NCBI RefSeq assembly: GCF_014635905.1
Contig: NZ_BMDS01000001.1
Coordinates: 124,001 to 188,000, forward strand
DNA length: 64,000 nt
Reading direction: 5' to 3'
DNA from: Limosilactobacillus caviae
Lineage (GTDB): Bacteria; Bacillota; Bacilli; Lactobacillales; Lactobacillaceae
Shown: positions 8,686 to 15,771 of the stretch, one piece after another
How the letters are laid out: every line of letters begins with the position of its first letter
Numbering within the stretch: the first letter of the stretch is position 1
Notes under the pieces: model-generated
Database searches by the model: none
Seen by the model: only the letters and a program-made list of their open reading frames with translations
What the model was told of the DNA's origin: nothing
Position numbers and translations under genes: made by a program

Positions 8686-9681
8686 ATGACTAAAATTTTA
8701 ATGACAAGTGTGCGGGATGATGAGCAAGCTGCCATTAAGGATTACGCACAGAAAAATAATATTGAAATCATTACAACACCGAAATTGATCGATGAGGCTG
8801 TTGACCTCACTACCGATGTCGATGGATTAGTAATCCAACAACGTAGCAGACTCCCCGAAGATATCTACGCTAAACTCCGTGCAAATGGTCTCAAACAAAT
8901 CGCCACACGGACTGCCGGTTTTGACATGATCAATATCAAGAAAGCCAATGCCAATGGTTTAACAGTGACTAATGTTCCAGCCTACTCACCGCGGAGTGTC
9001 GCTGAATTTGCGTTGATGCAGATTTTTCGGTTACTACGGAAATCTTACCGGTTCGACCATCAAGTCGCACAGAATGATTATCGTTGGTTTAGCGACGAAC
9101 AATCAGTTGAAATTCATACCGCTACAATTGGCATTATTGGTGTCGGACGAATCGGTGGAACCCTTGCAAAATTATTAAAAGCACTCGGCGCAACCGTACT
9201 TGGGTATGACACAAACCCACGAACTGATTTAGATGGGATTGTACAATTCGTTTCTAAAGATGAACTGCTAAAACGTGCAGATGTCGTAAGTCTGCATGTT
9301 GACTTAAACCCGACCTCAAAAGGACTACTTACTACTAAAGATTTTGCCCTAATGAAACCAACCGCTGGACTAGTGAATGCTAGTCGTGGCCCGGTTGTTA
9401 ATACCGCAGACCTCGTTGATGCATTAAAGAACGGAACGATTGCCGCTGCTGCCCTTGATACTTTTGAAGGCGAGGAAACTGTTGCTGCTGCTGACCGCCG
9501 TGAAAAAGGACTTGATGATCAGCCACTCGTTAAAGAATTACATGCCATGAACAATGTAATCCTTACTCCTCATATCGCCTTCTTTACTAACCTCGCTGTA
9601 CAAAACATGGTTGACTTTTCACTTGACGATACTCTTGCTATTCTCAACGGAAAACAGTCCTCACACGAAATCAAATTATAA
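8686..9681 (+). CDS. D-2-hydroxyacid dehydrogenase (D-LDH/hydroxyisocaproate type)
   Basis: 331 aa, the usual length for D-lactate dehydrogenase-like enzymes. It has the Rossmann motif GIIGVGRIGG, Arg234 in ASRGPVV, an acidic residue near 261 in LDTFEGEE and catalytic His296 in TPHIAFF. It reduces 2-oxoacids to D-2-hydroxyacids with NADH. Directly after an aminotransferase, it would turn phenylpyruvate-type oxoacids into phenyllactate or indolelactate, regenerating NAD+. That substrate is inferred from context; ordinary D-lactate formation remains possible. GGAGG overlaps the end of the upstream gene, so the two are translationally linked. Confidence 0.85.
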   Translation: MTKILMTSVRDDEQAAIKDYAQKNNIEIITTPKLIDEAVDLTTDVDGLVIQQRSRLPEDIYAKLRANGLKQIATRTAGFDMINIKKANANGLTVTNVPAYSPRSVAEFALMQIFRLLRKSYRFDHQVAQNDYRWFSDEQSVEIHTATIGIIGVGRIGGTLAKLLKALGATVLGYDTNPRTDLDGIVQFVSKDELLKRADVVSLHVDLNPTSKGLLTTKDFALMKPTAGLVNASRGPVVNTADLVDALKNGTIAAAALDTFEGEETVAAADRREKGLDDQPLVKELHAMNNVILTPHIAFFTNLAVQNMVDFSLDDTLAILNGKQSSHEIKL

Positions 9682-9686
9682 AAAAT

Positions 9687-9750
9687 AACACCCGTCATCT
9701 CTGAAATATCATGCAATCATTGCGCCATTTCAGTGTATTTGGCGGGTGTT
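9687..9750. terminator. Long hairpin after the hydroxyacid dehydrogenase gene
   Basis: AACACCCG (9687-9694) pairs with CGGGTGTT (9743-9750), and CTGAAAT with ATTTCAG inside. A T-run is present only on the minus-strand side, so termination of the rightward operon may be partial. Confidence 0.55.
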
Positions 9751-9825
9751 CGTACTAAGCAATTAATTTGAACTATAATAGGTGAAAAAGTAAACTATGA
9801 GTAACAACATGAGGAGGGCCTATCG

Positions 9826-10254
9826 ATGACAAAGTATAAAGTAACTGCTACTAAAACGACAACGGGGATGCAGGTATCAGCTGGTACACGCGGTTTTGAG
9901 ATTACTTTTGATGAACCGGGAAGCACTAATACAGGGATGAATCCAGTAGAAATTCTCTTAACTTCATTTGGGGCCTGCCAAGCAATTACCGCCCACGCAC
10001 TAGCCAATAAACGCAACTTTGACTTACAAGCCTTTTGGGTAACAATTGAAGGTAACCTTGATCGTGAAGATGTTACTGACGGCAAGAATGTCCGCAAGTT
10101 TACTGAAATTCACTACCAACCGCACCTAAGAAGCAGTGAATCCGATGAAGACATCAAGAAATTTCTTGCTGATGTTGCTGCTAAGTGTCCTGTTGAGAAT
10201 ACTTTAATTTATGGTACAAAAATTATTCAAGACGGTTTTGTAAAAGTTGATTAA
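9826..10254 (+). CDS. OsmC/Ohr-family protein
   Basis: 142 aa, typical length. The two redox cysteines are visible in SFGACQA (about residue 52) and KCPVENTL (about 125), the pair that reduces organic hydroperoxides in OsmC/Ohr enzymes. GAGGAGGG precedes the ATG by 8 nt. It stands alone between a hairpin upstream and a terminator downstream. It is probably a cytoplasmic peroxide or osmotic stress enzyme; the reductant and substrate are unknown. Confidence 0.85.
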   Translation: MTKYKVTATKTTTGMQVSAGTRGFEITFDEPGSTNTGMNPVEILLTSFGACQAITAHALANKRNFDLQAFWVTIEGNLDREDVTDGKNVRKFTEIHYQPHLRSSESDEDIKKFLADVAAKCPVENTLIYGTKIIQDGFVKVD

Positions 10255-10256
10255 TA

Positions 10257-10295
10257 AAAGCTCCGCACCACTTTGGTGGTCAACGGAGCTTTTAT
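10257..10295 (+). terminator. Terminator after osmC-like gene
   Basis: AAAAGCTCCG pairs with CGGAGCTTTT around a GGTG/CACC inner stem, followed by a short T-run. Confidence 0.85.
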
Positions 10296-10366
10296 GCATT
10301 CCATAAGTCATAATAATCTTGGTGCTTTCTCAATAGTTCTTGATGACTGCCTTCTTCAAATGCTAT

Positions 10367-10723
10367 TTATTTTTTGAACAGAATTCGTAAAGCGGCGAAA
10401 ATCCCGATTGCAGTACATAAAATACAAATAATCTCTTCGTAAATGTTGCTTGCTTTAGGAATCGCAATAATCCAAAAGAAAGTGACAATTATATAAATGT
10501 AGAAGTCAATATTTTTGTAGAATACTCGATTAAGCTCTAACTCTTTTCCTGGTCGCTTAAACACAGTCCATAAAACAGCAATAATCGACCCAATAAGAAA
10601 TACCGAGCAAACGGTTAATTCAAAAAGATTTTCTGCTTCTAATACTGGTTTAAACCACAATATAATAAAAAGTGAGTAAAAGTAGAAGTTAAAGCTCTTG
10701 TAAAACTGTTTATTGACTTTCAT
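10367..10723 (-). CDS. Small membrane protein with internal duplication
   Basis: 118 aa with no recognised family. Two halves of about 57 residues resemble each other: each starts with an (N/R)xFYK(S/N)xxFYxY segment, runs through two hydrophobic helices and ends with a basic LxxLFKK/VFKRP stop-transfer. Four membrane segments are predicted. GGGAGG precedes the ATG. The gene follows a TATAAT promoter with a pair of ATTCGTA repeats, the same element found before the pheromone cluster, so it probably belongs to that regulon. An immunity or accessory membrane protein is possible but unproven. Confidence 0.65.
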   Translation of the reverse strand: MKVNKQFYKSFNFYFYSLFIILWFKPVLEAENLFELTVCSVFLIGSIIAVLWTVFKRPGKELELNRVFYKNIDFYIYIIVTFFWIIAIPKASNIYEEIICILCTAIGIFAALRILFKK

Positions 10724-10760
10724 TTTAATTGCCTCCCACGGTAATTATCTCCATAATAAT

Positions 10761-10827
10761 ATTATAACTATAAAATTTAATTTTGATTCATTTTGCATTA
10801 TTCGTATACTTTTCTGCATAATTCGTA
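10761..10827 (-). promoter_or_regulatory. LytTR-type regulator site and promoter of the 118-aa gene
   Basis: GCATTATTCGTA (10795-10806) and GCATAATTCGTA (10816-10827) are direct repeats with a 21-nt period. A leftward TATAAT box (10761-10766) lies 28 nt from the nearer repeat. Two-turn-spaced repeats in the -35 region are the classic binding pattern of AlgR/AgrA/LytR regulators, whose gene is 80 bp away. Confidence 0.75.
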
Positions 10828-10859
10828 ATCGCTATCAATAAATTCTATAAAACATAAAT

Positions 10860-10897
10860 AAAGGTCCAAGTTTCGGTTTTACCGATCCTTAGACCTC
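10860..10897 (-). terminator. Terminator after the response regulator gene
   Basis: On the minus strand, an AGGTC...GACCT hairpin with inner ATCGGT/ACCGAA pairing is followed by TTTATTT. Confidence 0.75.
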
Positions 10898-10903
10898 TAT
10901 TAT

Positions 10904-11665
10904 TTACGCGTTTTCAAGAAAATCACTTAGCATTTTTACTTTACGGTAACTCACTGTAACTGTTAATTCCCGATCGCTACCAAAATAAACAAGCCGTTCT
11001 TTCTTACTAAATTCCTGAACTGCTAAGGGATTTATTAACGTACTTTGATTTACCCTTAATAAACGATCGTCAGTTATTTTTCTTAATTCACCATGATATT
11101 CGATACGAATATTTTTACCCACAATTCGTAAACGACGGTTTTCATTTTTGACTGATTCAATATAGTATAGATCGTCAAAATTAACCTGCCTTTTTACACC
11201 ACGCATCGGTTCATAAGTAAATTTATCTTGCTTTTTTTGACCACCATTTATATAGCTCTGGTATCGCAAATATGCTTCATCGATATCTTCCCGTAAACGG
11301 TCAGTAATCGAGGTAATATCCTTTCCCTTTGAAATATAATCAAGTGGTTCAATTCGTCTTGAAACAGTGTGCAGTAAATATTTTTTATAAGCCGTTACAA
11401 AAACTATTTCAGCAAATGCTGCCTTTTTACGGATGTGTTCCGCAACATCTATACCACTAATATCATCATCTAATTCAACATCCAAGATTGCAAGATAATC
11501 TTCATTATCTACTTTTCTAATTACTTCTTGCGGATCAGCAGTTTGTAACCACACTTTCATATCATAGCTATGTGGTGTTTCATTAATCATTCGTCGCTGG
11601 GTTACCAACTTCTCAACATAATCAGATTGATAATCATTATTCTCTAAAATAATTACTTTTAACAT
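10904..11665 (-). CDS. LytTR-family response regulator (PlnC/AgrA type)
   Basis: 253 aa. The receiver domain (residues 1-125) begins MLKVIILENND with the acidic pocket, and has the phospho-acceptor Asp in LAILDVELDD and the lysine in YISKG. Residues 140-250 form a LytTR DNA-binding domain, with YYIESV, the RxNQSTLINP-like loop and ELTVTVSYRKVKML. It is activated by the adjacent kinase and should bind the 21-nt direct repeats at 10795 and 15631. The ATG lies 7 nt after the kinase stop, and its ribosome site is inside the end of the kinase gene. Confidence 0.9.
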   Translation of the reverse strand: MLKVIILENNDYQSDYVEKLVTQRRMINETPHSYDMKVWLQTADPQEVIRKVDNEDYLAILDVELDDDISGIDVAEHIRKKAAFAEIVFVTAYKKYLLHTVSRRIEPLDYISKGKDITSITDRLREDIDEAYLRYQSYINGGQKKQDKFTYEPMRGVKRQVNFDDLYYIESVKNENRRLRIVGKNIRIEYHGELRKITDDRLLRVNQSTLINPLAVQEFSKKERLVYFGSDRELTVTVSYRKVKMLSDFLENA

Positions 11666-11672
11666 TTTATTC

Positions 11673-12977
11673 TCACTTTCCTTGAATAAAACAAGTCATA
11701 ATAATTACCTTCTCTTTAACTTCTGCAGAAAATGAATAACGATCATCATTATCCACAAGTTGCGTAATATTTGATAAACCGATTCCTTGATGGTTCTCCT
11801 TTTCTGAATGTTCAAATTTCATAGCCTTATTAAGGTCAAGTGTCTTTTCTAAAGAATTAGCAACCACTAATTCATAATTTTCTTCATCATGTCTTAGCAA
11901 AGCAATTTGAATATATGGTCTCTTTTGGTTAGAAGTAGCCTCAATCGCATTATCTAACAAAATACCAATAATCCGTGCCGTCTTTACTTCAGAACCAGGT
12001 AAACTGTCTATTTTCGCATTAACTTCAATTGCAAGCGGAATTTCTTGTTCAACTATTCTATAGGCTTTTTCTTTAATCAGATTGCGCAATCCTGAAATAT
12101 TTAACCTACTCAATGATTTGTCAATTCCCTCATAATTCTTACCATCAATATTAGTTTGTAAGAATGCCGATAACAACTGATTTGCTTTTTCATCATTGTG
12201 GTCACGAATATAACCTTGAACACTAAGAAGCATATTCTTCATATCATGCCGTTCGCGACGAAAATCTTCGTATTGAGCGTTAACTTTTTGGGCAGTCTCT
12301 ATCTGGTTTCGATAGCTGTTTATTAATTGCTGTTGTCGTTGGGCTTTCGCATTACTACGAATAAAACTAACAAACCCTATTCCACCAACAAAAATGATTA
12401 TGAGGTACATTATTAGCATCAATGGAGCATATTCATTAGCTATCCCATCTTTCTCAGCAACCACAGTTAACCAAATATATAGGAGAAAATAGATAGATGT
12501 TATCTTCCATAAGCGAACTGGACGCGGGAAGTTAACTATAAACCATGTTAATCTTGGCCTAATTAATTTTATAACAATTATTCCAAATATAATTGTAACT
12601 AGCAAATCATTAAATGGAATTAACCATCCTAAAATAAATATATTTGACTTTCCTTGCAAAAATAAAGCATAAGTATAATGATCTACCAAGTCAAATAGTG
12701 ATGACATTATAACTCCAACAAACATAGCAAATATATTATTCAAAACTATGTAAGTATGTGCCCCTATTCTATCAAATAGCCATAAATATATAACTACGAA
12801 TAGAATATATAATGACGCAATTAGTGTCGGAATAGATGTAATAAATAAACTAACTAAAAAGTCAACTACCATAATCTTAATAGTAAAACTGTTAGTTAAG
12901 AATCTATATATAATAATTATCTCAGCAATATTTAAGAAGTCAGCTATAACTGATTGAAAAAAAGTTAAATGTATCAT
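11673..12977 (-). CDS. HPK10-type peptide-pheromone histidine kinase
   Basis: 434 aa. Residues 1-210 hold about six membrane helices, as in AgrC/PlnB receptors. A coiled coil then leads to the phospho-acceptor motif FRRERHDMKNML. The C-terminal GHKL ATPase has an N-box ILLDNAIEA and a G-box GIGLSNI. It should sense the mature peptide outside the cell and phosphorylate the LytTR regulator. Its ATG directly follows the pheromone stop codon, indicating translational coupling. No separate ribosome site is needed or seen. Confidence 0.9.
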   Translation of the reverse strand: MIHLTFFQSVIADFLNIAEIIIIYRFLTNSFTIKIMVVDFLVSLFITSIPTLIASLYILFVVIYLWLFDRIGAHTYIVLNNIFAMFVGVIMSSLFDLVDHYTYALFLQGKSNIFILGWLIPFNDLLVTIIFGIIVIKLIRPRLTWFIVNFPRPVRLWKITSIYFLLYIWLTVVAEKDGIANEYAPLMLIMYLIIIFVGGIGFVSFIRSNAKAQRQQQLINSYRNQIETAQKVNAQYEDFRRERHDMKNMLLSVQGYIRDHNDEKANQLLSAFLQTNIDGKNYEGIDKSLSRLNISGLRNLIKEKAYRIVEQEIPLAIEVNAKIDSLPGSEVKTARIIGILLDNAIEATSNQKRPYIQIALLRHDEENYELVVANSLEKTLDLNKAMKFEHSEKENHQGIGLSNITQLVDNDDRYSFSAEVKEKVIIMTCFIQGK

Positions 12978-13103
12978 TTACCGTTTTCTACCAGATCTTG
13001 TTAGGAACCATCCCCATCCACTTCTAACCCTACGGCTACTCTTTCCACCCATAATTTTAATTAATTCTGAATTCGATAAAACTTTATATGATTTTTTAAA
13101 CAT
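12978..13103 (-). CDS. Double-glycine pheromone precursor (PlnA-like induction peptide)
   Basis: 41 aa, with GGAGGAG 6 nt before the ATG. Residues 1-20 are a double-glycine leader (Leu9, Leu15, Met18, Gly19-Gly20, matching the LSxxELxxIxGG consensus). The predicted mature peptide is 21 residues, begins KSSRRVRSGWGW, ends in RSGRKR and carries about +8 charge. Plantaricin A also starts KSS and has a WGW motif. It abuts the histidine kinase gene, the standard layout of class II bacteriocin three-component systems. Export would need a C39-peptidase ABC transporter, and none lies in this window. It could double as an antimicrobial peptide, given its charge. Confidence 0.88.
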   Translation of the reverse strand: MFKKSYKVLSNSELIKIMGGKSSRRVRSGWGWFLTRSGRKR

Positions 13104-13131
13104 AATTCTCCTCCAAATAAATAACAATTAC

Positions 13132-13287
13132 CTATTTAATTAGGATTTCAGCAATATTAGCCAAAATCAACATGACAATAAACACTAATAAATTCAACGG
13201 TCCAGCGTGCAAAATACAATACAGTAAAACTAATCCAATATAAAACAGATTAATAATTATTAGATTTTTCTTCGTTTCTAAGTTCAT
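13132..13287 (-). CDS. 51-aa hydrophobic peptide in the pheromone cluster
   Basis: 51 aa, unrecognised. It has a basic start (MNLETKK) and two short hydrophobic segments (about residues 8-27 and 30-50) separated by HAGP, ending EILIK. AGGGG lies 8 nt before the ATG and overlaps the stop of the upstream small gene. It is packed between the 32-aa gene and the pheromone gene, 28 nt before the latter. An immunity-like or transport-helper peptide is conceivable; nothing in the sequence decides. Confidence 0.55.
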   Translation of the reverse strand: MNLETKKNLIIINLFYIGLVLLYCILHAGPLNLLVFIVMLILANIAEILIK

Positions 13288-13297
13288 TAAAATACCC

Positions 13298-13396
13298 CTA
13301 TTTTACAAACCCCTGAGATAAAGCAAAAGAAATAATAATTGTTATTACAAAACAAATTACCGCAATCATTATTGCGCGTTCAGCACTTGGACGCAT
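13298..13396 (-). CDS. 32-aa single-helix membrane peptide
   Basis: 32 aa, unrecognised. MRPSAERA is followed by one long hydrophobic helix (residues 9-26) and a short SQGFVK tail. AAAGGAG lies 9 nt before the ATG and overlaps the stop codon of the L,D-transpeptidase gene, so the two are probably co-translated. There is no double-glycine motif, so it is not a pheromone precursor. Confidence 0.55.
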   Translation of the reverse strand: MRPSAERAIMIAVICFVITIIISFALSQGFVK

Positions 13397-13410
13397 GAAT
13401 AAATTCTCCT

Positions 13411-14805
13411 TTAGTAGATAATTACAGGTTCGTTTTTCTGTAAATCATGGAATGCTTCTCCAGCAACATCTGGATGCATGTTGATGCATCCATGTGATCC
13501 ACCACCTTTAGCCATATATGCATGTTTCGACCAGTCATGTCGCCAGCTTGCATCGTGGAAACCACACCCACTATCGGTAAACGGTGACCAGTACTGTACC
13601 TTGCTGGCATATTTTGAGCCATCATCATTTAACCCTCGGAGAACAGACGGTGTCTGTTGATACATGATATACCAAACACCCTTAGGCGTTTCATTATCCT
13701 TATTATTTGTCCCACTAACAATGTCAGTACTAAGAACACATTTACCATCTTTATAAAACCATGCATGTTGATCAGCTATCGAAACTTCAGCATAGGTATC
13801 ACCAATCCCGTTATTAGACGTGGTATTATATCCTGTTCCATGCTGGTTATAGCCTTTACCGTATATGTCACTCTTTGCATTTACCGTCTGTTTATTGTCA
13901 ACCAGTGCATTAGCAAGAGTTTCACCAGCTTGCTTTTTACTAATCTTCCATCCATATGAGCCTGCATCTGTTGTCTTAATTACCGACCCATCATGAGTTT
14001 TAAACTCAAAGGATTTACCAAGGGTTGACTGCTTATTATTGATTTCATCAACTTTAGAATTAGCTGCAGCTGTATCAAAATGATATTTGCCATTTTGATA
14101 TGTTGCTCTAGTAACTATGTCAGTACAATTTAGTCGATATTTTTTATCTTGCACTTGATATGTCACAGTTCGTTTTGATAACTGTTCAAGTTTGACTTTC
14201 TCATTTTGAACAGTTTTACTATTTGCCGAAAGCGGAGCTTTATAAATTGGTTTTAATCTAACTGTCCCACTAACAATTTCTTTTTCAAGCTTCTCATGCA
14301 ATCCATCTACACTATACTGGGTTCCACCGACTGCTGGTCTGACCTGTACACTGCCATTCTCATACACTGCATAAGCATCGATTGGAGCTTTTCGACCATT
14401 ATTTAGTTCATTCACCCTTCGACTAACTGCCTGATCAATCTGTGGAATCACATTTTGATTAAAGTCTTGAGGCTTCACTAAAATATTCTTTGATTTAGCC
14501 GATGGAAAAAATGTATATTGACTGCGTAATGCATTTTTTACTTTTTGTTCATCAGCTTTACTAAATTTCGCAACTGGTTGCTTTTCTGCATATACTAAAT
14601 CACTATTTACATATATTTTTGGTGATCGTGGATTATTTTGTAATTTTTTCAAGGCTTGCTCAGCAGTTAAACCGCCAACCGCCACATTATCGATACTAAC
14701 ATTTTTATTAAAGTGACGATGCTGATGGATTGTCATGCAACCTACTACCAGCACTAACAAGCATAGTATGATTATTATTAGCCGTTTAATAGATAAATTA
14801 CGCAT
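13411..14805 (-). CDS. L,D-transpeptidase (YkuD) with peptidoglycan-binding domains
   Basis: 464 aa. A membrane anchor (residues 8-28) precedes two PG_binding_4-like domains (about 40-330, with the VGGLTAEQA motif) and a YkuD catalytic domain with the SHGCINMH signature, active-site Cys440. It remodels or crosslinks peptidoglycan on the outer face of the membrane. The ATG at 14805 has GGAG 8 nt upstream; an ATG ten codons earlier has none. It lies between a secreted Ser/Thr-rich protein and the pheromone genes, with the next ribosome site overlapping its stop. This suggests it is part of the quorum-sensing transcript. Confidence 0.88.
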   Translation of the reverse strand: MRNLSIKRLIIIILCLLVLVVGCMTIHQHRHFNKNVSIDNVAVGGLTAEQALKKLQNNPRSPKIYVNSDLVYAEKQPVAKFSKADEQKVKNALRSQYTFFPSAKSKNILVKPQDFNQNVIPQIDQAVSRRVNELNNGRKAPIDAYAVYENGSVQVRPAVGGTQYSVDGLHEKLEKEIVSGTVRLKPIYKAPLSANSKTVQNEKVKLEQLSKRTVTYQVQDKKYRLNCTDIVTRATYQNGKYHFDTAAANSKVDEINNKQSTLGKSFEFKTHDGSVIKTTDAGSYGWKISKKQAGETLANALVDNKQTVNAKSDIYGKGYNQHGTGYNTTSNNGIGDTYAEVSIADQHAWFYKDGKCVLSTDIVSGTNNKDNETPKGVWYIMYQQTPSVLRGLNDDGSKYASKVQYWSPFTDSGCGFHDASWRHDWSKHAYMAKGGGSHGCINMHPDVAGEAFHDLQKNEPVIIY

Positions 14806-14907
14806 AAAAGTACTCCAACTTAATAATTTAAACATAGAAATGCCCTACACACTAACAAAAATAGTCGTAGGGATTTTGGGGAAATTAAAACACAATTTTC
14901 TTCATCT

Positions 14908-15558
14908 TTATTTTACATTCGTAACCTGATACTGTCCATTACCATTTGCTTTGTAATAAACGGTTTTGCCATTATATGTTACATAGTTATTGCCTTCCTT
15001 GGCATTCTTATAGAACTCTTCTGCAGATGTATTGCTGTCAACTACTCCCGCTTTTTGGGCGGCGCGGTAGCTAAAGTTCATCCCATCTTGAACCATCACA
15101 GGTTGTTGTGGCCGTACTGAATGAGTACTCCTTTGTGATGCTGCTTGACGGTGAATTTGCTTTACCGTTGTTGCACCATTACTTTTACGGTAAGTTGAAA
15201 CAGTGTTTTGACTTTGGTTACTATTAGCAGCCACTGATTGAGTAGTACCTGCATTATTATTGTTATTTTGTGCCGACTGGGTAGTGTCTGCGTTGTTTAC
15301 TGGTGCTGATGAATTAGCGGATTCTCCATTATCATCCCCAGCAGTCGCACTATTACTATCTGCCTCATCAGTTGAACTGTCTTTCTTTGCTTCCTTATGA
15401 TGTTTCTTAGAGCTGCTTGTACTTAGCGTCTCAGTTTTTGTTGGTTTATCTGCTACTACATCCTTAGATGACGATGGGCGTAATAGCATGTAGCCTCCGC
15501 ATACTACGATAATTACAACCAATAATGAAACGATGATTAATTTACCCCTGTTTTTCAT
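14908..15558 (-). CDS. Secreted/anchored Ser/Thr/Asn-rich protein, first gene of pheromone cluster
   Basis: 216 aa with no named family recognised. A signal anchor (residues 5-26, no lipobox Cys) precedes about 110 residues of low-complexity Ser/Thr/Asn/Gln linker. The compact C-terminal domain (about 155-216) contains MNFSYRAAQKAGVVDS, then AEEFYKNAK, then YNGKTVYYKANGNGQYQVTNV. It resembles a wall-spanning linker with a small ligand-binding tail. GAGGAG precedes the ATG. It is the first gene after the GCAnnATTCGT repeats at 15631. Confidence 0.7.
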   Translation of the reverse strand: MKNRGKLIIVSLLVVIIVVCGGYMLLRPSSSKDVVADKPTKTETLSTSSSKKHHKEAKKDSSTDEADSNSATAGDDNGESANSSAPVNNADTTQSAQNNNNNAGTTQSVAANSNQSQNTVSTYRKSNGATTVKQIHRQAASQRSTHSVRPQQPVMVQDGMNFSYRAAQKAGVVDSNTSAEEFYKNAKEGNNYVTYNGKTVYYKANGNGQYQVTNVK

Positions 15559-15595
15559 AGCTCAAATGCTCCTCAATAATTACTTTTATCCCTGT

Positions 15596-15663
15596 AGTAT
15601 ACCTAAATATTTGCTTTTATAGGTCAATTTGCAATATTCGTAGCGTTTTTTGCAGAATTCGTC
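15596..15663 (-). promoter_or_regulatory. LytTR-type regulator site and promoter of the pheromone cluster
   Basis: GCAATATTCGTA (15631-15642) and GCAGAATTCGTC (15652-15663) repeat with a 21-nt period. The leftward -10 box TATACT (15596-15601) is 29 nt from the nearer repeat, nearly the same geometry as the site at 10795. Autoinduction of the pheromone operon is the likely role. Confidence 0.75.
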
Positions 15664-15689
15664 GTATTTCGCTGAATATTTTACTAAAA

Positions 15690-15740
15690 AGTAAAGAAAT
15701 AGTAAAGAAGCGTTTTCATCATAAAAAATGAGCGTATAAT
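15690..15740 (+). promoter_or_regulatory. Rightward promoter with WalR-box-like repeat
   Basis: TTTTCA (15713-15718) and TATAAT (15735-15740) are spaced 16 nt apart. Just upstream, AGTAAA-N5-AGTAAA (15690-15706) is close to the WalR consensus TGTWAH-N5-TGTWAH, differing in the first base of each half. Confidence 0.45.
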
Positions 15741-15771
15741 GACGATGATTAAATTTTTGGAGGGGTTTAAC

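Noticed and set aside
13132-13396. Second and third pheromone or bacteriocin precursors among the small ORFs
   Set aside because: Neither has a double-glycine leader; both are hydrophobic membrane peptides.
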